A stretch of 34,158 bases of DNA from an uncultured Microcaldota archaeon. GTDB lineage: Archaea > Micrarchaeota > Micrarchaeia > Burarchaeales > Fermentimicrarchaeaceae. The notes beneath the pieces are model-generated. The model did no database searches and was not told where the DNA came from. It was given only the letters and a program-made list of their open reading frames with translations. Both the position numbers and the translations under genes were made by a program. Shown here one piece after another: positions 21,315-28,821 of this stretch (the first letter of the stretch is position 1; every line of letters starts with the position of its first letter). The stretch is from contig CAISET010000019.1 in assembly GCA_903884505.1 (NCBI GenBank), positions 1-34,158 of the forward strand, given 5' to 3'.

Positions 21315-23252
21315 CTAATTAATACCGAGTTGTCTGCATAATTTAAGTAGCTCGGTTCTAAATTCATCGATTTGGGGATTATTTGGAAAATACGCGCTGA
21401 CCACATTAATGAGCGGTACTGCTTCTTTGAAGTTTTCTTCAGAAAAGGCACGCAGACAGCGTATTAATGTGTTGTGCCCGTTATTTGGTATAATTTTCCT
21501 GAAAATAAAAGGTAGATTGCCGGCCCTAATTCCTTGATCCAGATGATGAACGATCCCTACATAGGTGTCTTCGCCGTACAAAAATGTAATGATACGGGTG
21601 GGCGTTGCTGTTTTAAATTTGCATATTTTGGCGTCACGTACACAACATGTGGCGTTGCAAGAAATACTGTCCTCAGGTAGTATGACAAAATCCAGTAACG
21701 GAGCTTTACCATTTTCCAGCATATACTGTGCTACTGCAACTGTCAAAAAAATTTCTGGATTCCCAGGGTATTTTTTTGCACCTTTTTGCTCACGGGTGAG
21801 CAATGACAACAAAAGGTTTTGTGACCACTCAGGCATAGAAGCGGAGTACGAGTCAAACAATTTCTGTGCTTTCTCATAATCACCAATTAGAAAAGTGAGA
21901 TTTATGAGTTGCATCATTTCGAATGGATGATACATGCGCCGTTTAAGTGTATATGTCTGCTCTTGTGCGGTTTGTGTGGTAGAAGAAATTATTGATTCGT
22001 GGCAACTCAAAAACTTTATGTCTGGGACCTTATCTGATGGAATAGAACGCAAGATATCCGCTCTAAATTCGGCTTTCTGTTCTAGCAAGTTGCGCATCTG
22101 TTCATAGTCTTTCTGGTGAAATGCAATACAATAGTAGCGCATTTTAAAAATAGTGTCAGAAATAGAAATTAAAGGTCTGGTACTTTTTTGGCAAGCCGCT
22201 CGGATGGCGCTCGTTTTGATGATCTCATTGCATTTGGAAAATGCTTTATCTGCCTTTTCATAATTTTCATAATGGAATAACGCACATAATCCGAGTATGT
22301 AATAGCCGATTATGGACTCCCGCGACTTTTGAATCACTTTTAAAGCAGCAAGTTCAAGTTTTCCAAAATCAGTCCCAGTACGCAATAATGCAAACAATCT
22401 TGCATCGTTTGAATGAGAGTCTAATATGTCAGAACAAGCATCAGTTATGTCAATTATCTTTTGAAGATCGCCATTATTCAAATAATACTGAGTTAGATTG
22501 GATATAGCAAAAGGATGTCTCAGTTTAGTGGCTATGCTTAGTTGCTTTAAACCTTTCTCCATTTGGTCTTGATTCAAGAGTCCAGTACCACTATTATTGA
22601 GATATGAAGCAAATAATTCGGAGGCTGAAAGAGCTTTGATCTTCGTAAATTTTACACCTAGTCCACCGATAGGTATTGAAAGATCTATCAAAACTAAAGC
22701 TAGATCAGGATTGTCTTCGAGCTTTGAGACCGCGAGCACTTCGCAACGAAATGTCTTATCCAATGCAAACAGGGGATGCGCATAGCGTGCAAGTCGTTTA
22801 TCCGTAGTCAAAAAACCAGCACATACGTGCCCTAACGGTGCCCCAGATTCATCCGCTGCGACATTGAAAGCTAGGGCGCGCTTCGCGTCTTTATTAAGGC
22901 CAGCTTGCTCACAAATCGAAATAAACATATTAACGAATTCAAGGCAGTACGCTTTTTTTTCGATTCCAATTTGTTCAGGAATTAATGGTTGTCCATCTTT
23001 ACGCGGCATTGACATATCGAAACAAAAACCGTACTCACCACCGACTTTTATACGCTTGAACAGATCGATTACTGCCAAATCGCCATCTTTAGAAAACTCT
23101 TTCTCAAGGCGCCGTGCCTCATCGATAATCCAACCGGAAGCTTTAAGCGGCTCTATTCTCTCATTCTTAAGTAGGTCGCAAGCTAATTTCGCAAAATCAT
23201 CTCGATATGTGGATATATGCACGCGTTGAGTTTGTTTGGAATTAGTATCCAT
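21315..23252 (-). CDS. Transglutaminase-like domain plus TPR-like repeats
   Basis: In this 645-residue protein, the N-terminal region has KKAYCLEFVNMFISICEQAG with Cys103, GHVCAGF with His142 and HPLFALDKTF with Asp165. The Cys-His-Asp order and spacing fit the papain-like transglutaminase fold; activity as protease, crosslinker or neither is unknown. From about 230 to 640 there are helical pairs of TPR type (HPFAISNLTQYYLNNGDLQK, FHYENYEKADKAFSKCNEII, FLIGDYEKAQKLFDSYSASM). The gene starts 8 bp after the stop of the metallopeptidase gene, so they are one operon. The operon is clearly A+T-richer than the flanks, suggesting horizontal transfer. Confidence 0.7.
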   Translation of the reverse strand: MDTNSKQTQRVHISTYRDDFAKLACDLLKNERIEPLKASGWIIDEARRLEKEFSKDGDLAVIDLFKRIKVGGEYGFCFDMSMPRKDGQPLIPEQIGIEKKAYCLEFVNMFISICEQAGLNKDAKRALAFNVAADESGAPLGHVCAGFLTTDKRLARYAHPLFALDKTFRCEVLAVSKLEDNPDLALVLIDLSIPIGGLGVKFTKIKALSASELFASYLNNSGTGLLNQDQMEKGLKQLSIATKLRHPFAISNLTQYYLNNGDLQKIIDITDACSDILDSHSNDARLFALLRTGTDFGKLELAALKVIQKSRESIIGYYILGLCALFHYENYEKADKAFSKCNEIIKTSAIRAACQKSTRPLISISDTIFKMRYYCIAFHQKDYEQMRNLLEQKAEFRADILRSIPSDKVPDIKFLSCHESIISSTTQTAQEQTYTLKRRMYHPFEMMQLINLTFLIGDYEKAQKLFDSYSASMPEWSQNLLLSLLTREQKGAKKYPGNPEIFLTVAVAQYMLENGKAPLLDFVILPEDSISCNATCCVRDAKICKFKTATPTRIITFLYGEDTYVGIVHHLDQGIRAGNLPFIFRKIIPNNGHNTLIRCLRAFSEENFKEAVPLINVVSAYFPNNPQIDEFRTELLKLCRQLGIN

Positions 23253-23260
23253 GTAATCAC

Positions 23261-25318
23261 TTATTGATTCGTGGTTTTATTTGCGTTGGACTTAAGGAAT
23301 TTTATTGCCTCTTCAATTTTTTGAGGATAGGTTAAATTGCGCGCGGTGTACTTTAGTAAACCGGTTTCGGCATCAGGTTCTAATTGCCTGAGACCGAACT
23401 CATTGCTGAATTTTGCGAAATAACCTCTAACTAAAGCAATCACATTTTCACGAGTATGCGGTAACTTATTAATACGAATAGTTTCTGTTAACATAATAAG
23501 GACGTATGCGGCTTGACCTACGGTGGGTCTGAAAATTCCTAAATGCTCTAGGAGATAAGGGACAGCGTGAAATAGCTGTTCTTTATATGCTTGCTCTGTC
23601 TTGTCCGATGAGTCTAATCTGGCAACGTAACTCAGAAGTTGTGCATGCTTCTCTGGACGGTACAATTGGGGAAATAACTTATCTTTAACCTCTTCCATAA
23701 AGTTTTGAACACTATATTTCACAAAAGGATTATTGGCCGCATTATTAGGGCCGAACTGCTCGGCAACTTGTTTTGAGATGTACTCGCAGAGAGTTTCGAT
23801 AGTCGGTTGGACTAAATACTCGTCTTCATATGTATGAGATTGCTTGTTAATCCGTCTTGCTATCTCGGCTGGGCTGCTGGGAAATGCAAAACGTTTCTCC
23901 AATCTTAATGATAAGTCAACAATTTTAACCAAGCGTGAACGCTGATAATCGGTTGCGGGAGGCCAATTCAGTGTAATGTATTCTGTTACTGCCCGAATAG
24001 TCATAATTTCTGAGAAATCCGATTGGGGTGGGGTTGCAACCTTATTGGCGCGCAGAGTAGCGATGCGGTTTGCTTCTTCTTTCGGGCTTAGTTTTGAAAT
24101 TACGAGGCGGACAGTTATTCCTTGTTCTTCGGGTTGTCCGGTTCCATGATTCTGTTTGCATTCTACGGATAGTGAATCCTTCTTTGCTTTGACCTGATCG
24201 AAATGGCTTCCCGTGCCTTCAACTGCGCCTATGTCATGCTGGTCCCAACCATGCGAATAAAGGACATCCACGGGGCGTGGCAATCCATCTCGTTCGGCAT
24301 ACGCGACAATGCCTATCTCTGGACTGAGGTCGAAACTTAGTGACGGAAAAATGGTATTGAGAGTATCAACCGCCGCAATAAGTTCTTCGGCACGCATACG
24401 ATATGCTGTGTCCGATTCTTCAAGTAAAATCATTGTGCCAGGAATCTTTAATGGTTCGTCTAAGTCTGGCTTCTGTTCTGCAGGTAACTGCGCGGCAATG
24501 CGATCAAGTATGCCACCATCAGCTGCAGCTACTTCCCAGCCTTGGAGCTCGGCACCACCTGATGGATTCGAGCGCGGTGCGATCAACTCGTCGAATGCTA
24601 TATTCGGAGACAGGTAATCAAACGAGTTTCCGATACCATCAAGTGAACCGGAAGCCATAACTGAGTTGATGATTACCTGATGTCCAACAACTGACTCCAG
24701 TTTTTCGAAAAAATCGAAGGCAGGTTTTTCCGATATTTCTACCTGATTTGCGCTTATGCCGGCAACTTCGTTCAGAACTTTAACTGCCAAGTAATCAATT
24801 GCCCCCTCTTGGAGACGCCCCACATCCCCGCAGTTTGTAGCCGTATCCCGTATGCCGCAAAATGCGTGTAAAACCTCATGGATAGTAGTGGCCGCGATGT
24901 CCACTATGCCCTTAGTTGGATCTGTTTCTAAGTAAGCAGCGTAAGCTTCCGAATTTATGCATAACGTGTGTGAATTTGGATCGAACCTGCCTAGAATATG
25001 CCCCTCAGGTTCCTTATTATAACTAGCCGTATATTCTTCACACGCCTGGGCATCATCGATAAATTTTAGTTGAAATTGCTCTGCATCTTGATTGAGCAAT
25101 CTGAGTGTTGCCTTTGCTGAGACTATGGCGGCATCCCTAAGGACTGTTTCTTCCCATTTGTCCTTGGCCCAATCGCGATACTGCGCACTCCCTTTTACGG
25201 CACCAAAACCATCTGGACTAATTCCTTTATGCTCTAGATAACCTGAACTCTCGAGCAGTAGCCGCAAGAAAGGAGATGCGTCGAGTTGCTTGCCATCAAC
25301 TTTCACGCGGAGAACCAA
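23261..25318 (-). CDS. HExxH zinc metallopeptidase-like protein
   Basis: The 685 residues contain TTIHEVLHAFCG with HEVLH at 147-151, and LQEGAIDYLAVK with Glu171. HExxH plus a downstream Glu in an EGxxDYL helix is the gluzincin zinc-site pattern, with Glu148 as the catalytic base. The remaining 500 residues are not recognised; they contain helical segments (ERNRIATLRANKV-like, RLVKIVDLSLRLEKR). There is no signal peptide, so it should be cytoplasmic. The start is a TTG at 25318 with GGTGA 5 nt upstream, 12 bp after the zinc-ribbon gene's stop. It is co-transcribed with the transglutaminase/TPR gene. Confidence 0.7.
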   Translation of the reverse strand: MVLRVKVDGKQLDASPFLRLLLESSGYLEHKGISPDGFGAVKGSAQYRDWAKDKWEETVLRDAAIVSAKATLRLLNQDAEQFQLKFIDDAQACEEYTASYNKEPEGHILGRFDPNSHTLCINSEAYAAYLETDPTKGIVDIAATTIHEVLHAFCGIRDTATNCGDVGRLQEGAIDYLAVKVLNEVAGISANQVEISEKPAFDFFEKLESVVGHQVIINSVMASGSLDGIGNSFDYLSPNIAFDELIAPRSNPSGGAELQGWEVAAADGGILDRIAAQLPAEQKPDLDEPLKIPGTMILLEESDTAYRMRAEELIAAVDTLNTIFPSLSFDLSPEIGIVAYAERDGLPRPVDVLYSHGWDQHDIGAVEGTGSHFDQVKAKKDSLSVECKQNHGTGQPEEQGITVRLVISKLSPKEEANRIATLRANKVATPPQSDFSEIMTIRAVTEYITLNWPPATDYQRSRLVKIVDLSLRLEKRFAFPSSPAEIARRINKQSHTYEDEYLVQPTIETLCEYISKQVAEQFGPNNAANNPFVKYSVQNFMEEVKDKLFPQLYRPEKHAQLLSYVARLDSSDKTEQAYKEQLFHAVPYLLEHLGIFRPTVGQAAYVLIMLTETIRINKLPHTRENVIALVRGYFAKFSNEFGLRQLEPDAETGLLKYTARNLTYPQKIEEAIKFLKSNANKTTNQ

Positions 25319-25330
25319 GAAGTCACCCGG

Positions 25331-25555
25331 TCAGTCCCAATAACCAGTAATTATAAAATTCGAATTATCTGCACCGCATTTTGGACAGACAGTTGGGATA
25401 TTTTGGAGATGATTTCCGGTGTAATACAATTTTTCAGCTTCGCCTCTTGAAATATGTTCAGACTCCATTTTGCTTTTTATCCAGCCAGGAGTGTGGTGAA
25501 GTGGACCGATCAAAAACTTTGTCCCGCAGATTTTGCACGCGTATCCGGTTGCCAA
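25331..25555 (-). CDS. Small zinc-ribbon protein
   Basis: The 74 residues carry CKIC (about 7-10) and CPKC (about 57-60) at the two ends, giving one Cys4 zinc ribbon with a long insert that contains LHHTPGWIKSKMESEHISRG. It is the first gene of the metallopeptidase/transglutaminase operon. The TTG start at 25555 is preceded by GAGGT at a spacing of about 7, and a TATA box lies at 25601-25612. It may bind nucleic acid or the two larger partners; the function is unknown. Confidence 0.7.
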   Translation of the reverse strand: MATGYACKICGTKFLIGPLHHTPGWIKSKMESEHISRGEAEKLYYTGNHLQNIPTVCPKCGADNSNFIITGYWD

Positions 25556-25599
25556 TTAGTTACCTCGTTTTCCACCCTCTGACTCTAATCCGCGAGTTT

Positions 25600-25612
25600 C
25601 AAGTATATAATA
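25600..25612. promoter_or_regulatory. TATA box between the zinc-ribbon operon and a small plus-strand ORF
   Basis: The stretch reads AAGTATATAATAC on plus and GTATTATATACTT on minus, so it is nearly symmetrical. It is placed for the minus-strand operon (about 50 bp from the TTG) and about 32 bp before the plus-strand ATG at 25640. Confidence 0.45.
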
Positions 25613-25639
25613 CCTATTTCTCCGAGGCAGGATATACAA

Positions 25640-25738
25640 AATGTTATTCCGCCGCAGACTGGAACCGGTAAAAGTGCTGCACAAGCTTGATGCATGCGAC
25701 TGCGAGATAGTCAAGAACAGCGAGAATATGCTAGTGTG
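25640..25738 (+). CDS. Possible 32-residue peptide gene or remnant
   Basis: The frame translates MLFRRRLEPVKVLHKLDACD and ends ENMLV. A TATA-like box about 32 bp upstream would give a leaderless mRNA. No ribosome site or similarity was recognised. It could be the start of a truncated gene, given the broken HEAT-gene tail just downstream. The rest of 25556-25858 holds only that tail and the promoter. Confidence 0.3.
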
Positions 25739-25796
25739 AGCGTACTTCTTAACTATTGCAAGGCGATCAGGCTGATGTCAGTAAGGTAATCGTGCC

Positions 25797-25855
25797 TAAA
25801 CCTGCCTTGGAGAAATCATCCTGAGCGCGGTTGCGGCCTCGTGCTGCACGCGCTT
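25797..25855 (-). pseudogene. Duplicated 3' end of a HEAT-repeat gene
   Basis: On the minus strand this reads KRVQHEAATALRMISPRQV and stop, identical in protein to the last residues of the HEAT gene at 31877-32503. At DNA level 52 of 55 bases of the core match (25801-25855 versus 31882-31936). The differences, and one more in the last codon, are all synonymous and the stop is kept. The upstream part of the gene is missing; the frame begins 3 bp after the stop of the last Cys-rich paralog. It is a truncated paralog whose tail evolved under coding constraint. Confidence 0.8.
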
Positions 25856-25858
25856 TAT

Positions 25859-26566
25859 TCAGGTTGGGCGGGCGTGTTCACAAAGCTGGCCGGGGGAGCA
25901 GAGGGTGGAATTGCAAGATGAACAAAATGCATGGCATGCTTCCTCAAAGAATGGAGGGTACTGCGACTCGAATCCCTGAGTTACAACCACGTTGATAAGG
26001 ATGTTTTTACGGATCATCGCATCGCCAGAACTCGCGTATATCTCCGACCAGGTCGTATTACAATCTCCCTCTCCTATCCCAACTGAACGCACTGCTCTGC
26101 CGCAGCCTACGTCCATGGGGCTCGCATTCCTAAGCCTCGCCTCTATTTCTGCGCATATGTTTGCATTGCCGCTTGCGCAACTGATCTGAAATTCGGCTTC
26201 GTTAGAGTAGCATTGCTCGGTTAGATTGCAGTACATCGCAGTAACGTTGTTGTATGTGCAGGCGCAGGCCTTCGGGTCTTCTGCCGGTTTGCAGCCCCGG
26301 CAATATTCCTCCAAGGTGCTGTAGCAGACGAAGGTCATGTTGCTGAGGTCGCAGGAGTAGCCATCGCAGTAGACGCCACCGTACTTGTCTGAAGATGCAT
26401 AGTAGCAGCCTTCACCTATGCAGGTGCGAGGATCGGAGGCGCCGCCGTAGACGACGTTCTGTGGCTTTTCAAACGGCTTGAAGAGGACGACGGCTGCGGT
26501 AATGGCGATAAGAAGAAGAGCGATGAGGAGAACGAGACCGGTTGCGAGCAGATGGCATTTCTTCAT
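25859..26566 (-). CDS. Cys-rich membrane-anchored protein, paralog 1 of 4
   Basis: The 235 residues have an N-terminal hydrophobic anchor (about 8-30) after a short basic start (MKKCHLLA). Then comes the conserved block FEKPQNVVYGGASDPRTCIG, with EGCYYASSDKYGGVYCDGYS and CRGC, ACAC pairs. The C-terminal half keeps the pattern C..FC..CNSTLC.P.QLCE.AR. The Cys count is high and largely conserved among the four copies, so extracellular disulfides are likely. It is last in the operon. The DNA of its conserved block is closest to that of paralog 4. I do not recognise a named family. It is followed by the HEAT-gene tail. Confidence 0.75.
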   Translation of the reverse strand: MKKCHLLATGLVLLIALLLIAITAAVVLFKPFEKPQNVVYGGASDPRTCIGEGCYYASSDKYGGVYCDGYSCDLSNMTFVCYSTLEEYCRGCKPAEDPKACACTYNNVTAMYCNLTEQCYSNEAEFQISCASGNANICAEIEARLRNASPMDVGCGRAVRSVGIGEGDCNTTWSEIYASSGDAMIRKNILINVVVTQGFESQYPPFFEEACHAFCSSCNSTLCSPGQLCEHARPT

Positions 26567-26599
26567 TCGGATTCCTTTATGACGGTTGATATGTATGGA

Positions 26600-27325
26600 C
26601 TATGAGGACTGGGCATGTTCACAGATTTTGCCCGGCTGGCATAAGGACGACTCGCACTTCGTACATAGAGCTTTGCAGGCTGTCTCAAAAGTGGGTTTTG
26701 GCGGCTCGAACCAGTTAAGAAGACTTGCTCTACTGAAAATTTGCAAACGAACCGAGTCGTTTGCAGCATCGTAAATATCATTCCATGTTTTGTTTGCACA
26801 TTCTCCACTCTGTAAGCCTCTAATGCTCACTATCGCATCATTACAGCCATATTCATAATCTGCCGGACTCGCATTCAGTATTCTCTGCTCCATCTCCGCG
26901 CATCCTCTCACGACGTCGGTTACGCAACCTACTTGGTATTCCGCCTGGTTGCTATAGCAGCTCTCGTTGAGGGTGCAATATCTCGCTGAAACGTTGTTGT
27001 AGGTGCATGCGCATGCTTTAGGGTCCTCTTGCGGCCTGCAGCCACGGCAGTATTCATCGAGCGTGTTGTAGCAGATGAAGGTCAGGTTGCCAAGGTCGCA
27101 GGAGTAGCCGTCGCAATAGACGCCGCCGTAGCGGTCGGATGACGCGTAATGGCAGCCTTCTCCTATGCAGGTCCTTGGGTCGAAGGCGCCGCCGTAGACG
27201 ACGTTCTGTGGCTTTTCAAACGGCTTGAAGAGGACGACGGCCGCTATGATAATGATTACGAGGATAAGCAGCGTTGCGGCTGCGAGAATTGGGAGGCTGA
27301 GCGCGAGGATGTGGCGTTTCTTCAT
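26600..27325 (-). CDS. Cys-rich membrane-anchored protein, paralog 2 of 4
   Basis: This 241-residue protein has the same layout: basic start MKKRHILA, a long anchor helix (about 7-32), the block FEKPQNVVYGGAFDPRTCIG with CHYASSDRYGG, then the Cys-rich region with CRGC, ACACTYNNVSARYC and the C-terminal ACKALCTKCESSLCQP. The C-terminal half (about 125-230) differs more between copies than the N-terminal 115 residues. Its conserved block is closest to that of paralog 3. It was probably produced by tandem duplication. The gap to the next gene is 33 bp. Confidence 0.78.
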   Translation of the reverse strand: MKKRHILALSLPILAAATLLILVIIIIAAVVLFKPFEKPQNVVYGGAFDPRTCIGEGCHYASSDRYGGVYCDGYSCDLGNLTFICYNTLDEYCRGCRPQEDPKACACTYNNVSARYCTLNESCYSNQAEYQVGCVTDVVRGCAEMEQRILNASPADYEYGCNDAIVSIRGLQSGECANKTWNDIYDAANDSVRLQIFSRASLLNWFEPPKPTFETACKALCTKCESSLCQPGKICEHAQSS

Positions 27326-27337
27326 TGAATCAACTGA

Positions 27338-28054
27338 TTACATCTGCCGTGCATGTTCGCAAAGTTGGTTTGGCTGGCATAGGGTGGAGTTGCAGAAAGA
27401 ACAGAAAGAGCGGCAAGCTTCTCCGATGCCGGATAGCGGGGGTTCAAACCCTTGAGTCAGGAGAATGTTCTCGGCAATGTCCGAACGGATTGACGCGTTT
27501 GCTCCGGAGTAAATTTCAATCCAGCTTTTATTACATTCCATTACGGTTAATCCCCTCACACTGACTATGGCAACATCGCAACCTTCGTCCATTGGACTCG
27601 CGTTTCTTAGCCTTCCCTCCATCTCAGCACATGCCCTTGCAGTGTCGGTCACGCATCCTATCTGGAACTCCGCCTGGTTTGCGTAGCACCGCTCATTCAT
27701 GCTGCAGTATCTAGTCGAAACGTTGTTGTAGGTGCATGCGCATGCCTTCGGGTCCTCTTGCGGCCTGCAGCCACGGCAGTATTCATCGAGCGTGTTGTAG
27801 CAGATGAAGGTCAGGTTGCCGATGTCGCAGGAGTAGCCGTCGCAATAGACGCCGCCGTATCTATCGGAGGATGCATAATGGCAGCCTTCACCTATGCAGG
27901 TTCTTGGGTCAAAGGCGCCGCCATATACGACATTCTGCGGCTTTTCAAATGGCTTGAGGAGGACGAAAGCAGCTATGATTATGACTGCGAGGATAAGCAG
28001 CGTTGCGGCTGCGAGAATTGGGAGGCTGAGTGCGAGCATGTGGTGGTTTTTCAT
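27338..28054 (-). CDS. Cys-rich membrane-anchored protein, paralog 3 of 4
   Basis: The protein has 238 residues from the ATG at 28054, which is preceded by GGAGG at a spacing of 8; the longer frame from 28069 overlaps that site. It begins MKNHHMLALSLPILAAA, then the anchor, the FEKPQNVVYGG block with CHYASSDRYGG, and the usual CRGC and ACAC pairs. The C-terminus is ACRSFCSFCNSTLCQPNQLC in pattern. Location and role are as for the other copies: anchored, outside the cell, unknown ligand. Confidence 0.78.
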   Translation of the reverse strand: MKNHHMLALSLPILAAATLLILAVIIIAAFVLLKPFEKPQNVVYGGAFDPRTCIGEGCHYASSDRYGGVYCDGYSCDIGNLTFICYNTLDEYCRGCRPQEDPKACACTYNNVSTRYCSMNERCYANQAEFQIGCVTDTARACAEMEGRLRNASPMDEGCDVAIVSVRGLTVMECNKSWIEIYSGANASIRSDIAENILLTQGFEPPLSGIGEACRSFCSFCNSTLCQPNQLCEHARQM

Positions 28055-28093
28055 GCTAAGTTCCTCCATGATGGTTTAAGCTGGGCGAGTTTA

Positions 28094-28816
28094 TCACGTG
28101 GAGCGAGCATATTCACATAGATTATTCGGCGTACAAAGCGAGGAATTACAAGAAGCGCAGAACCCGCTACACGTTTCATCAAAGTTAGGTCGTGGCGGTT
28201 CAAGTCCCCCAACCAAACCAACATTATGGAAAATCTTTGACTTAATCGTTTCATTGGCACTCGCATATATCTCCGCCCAAGTTTTGTTCCTGCACTCCTC
28301 CTCTTTTAATCCCCTAATCGATGCCACGGCTTCGTCACACCCGTACTCTAGATCCGCAGGACTTGCATTCCTAAGCCTTGCCTCCATTTCAGCGCACGCT
28401 GCGGCGGGATTAGACGTGCAATTGACTAAGAATTCAGCCTGGTTAGCATAGCATCTTTCATCCATGCTACAGTACCTCGCTGAAACGTTGTTGTAGGTGC
28501 AGGCGCATGCCCTTGGGTCTTCCTGCGGTTTGCAACCTCTGCAGTATTCCTCTAGGGTATTGTAGCAGACGACAGTCATATTGCCGATGTCACAGGAGTA
28601 GCCGTCGCAGTAGACGCCACCGTACTTGTCTGAAGATGCATAGTAGCAGCCTTCACCTATGCAGGTGCGAGGATCGAAGGCGCCGCCATATACGACATTC
28701 TGTGGCTTTTCAAATGTCTTGAAGAACAGGACGGCTGCGACGATGATGATTGCTATGAGGAGAACTGCAGCTGCGAGGATTGGGAGGCTGATGACGAGAA
28801 TGTGGCGTTTCTTCAT
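28094..28816 (-). CDS. Cys-rich membrane-anchored protein, paralog 4 of 4
   Basis: The 240 residues begin MKKRHILVISLPILAAA, with an anchor at about 7-32, then FEKPQNVVYGGAFDPRTCIG with CYYASSDKYGG. The C-terminal block has TCSGFCASCNSSLCTPNNLC. It starts 5 bp after the stop of the 997-residue secreted protein, so translation is likely coupled. The conserved block is closest to paralog 1, giving an outer-pair/inner-pair pattern across the array. The function is unknown; adhesion or surface-layer association is possible. Confidence 0.78.
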   Translation of the reverse strand: MKKRHILVISLPILAAAVLLIAIIIVAAVLFFKTFEKPQNVVYGGAFDPRTCIGEGCYYASSDKYGGVYCDGYSCDIGNMTVVCYNTLEEYCRGCKPQEDPRACACTYNNVSARYCSMDERCYANQAEFLVNCTSNPAAACAEMEARLRNASPADLEYGCDEAVASIRGLKEEECRNKTWAEIYASANETIKSKIFHNVGLVGGLEPPRPNFDETCSGFCASCNSSLCTPNNLCEYARST

Positions 28817-28821
28817 CTAAA

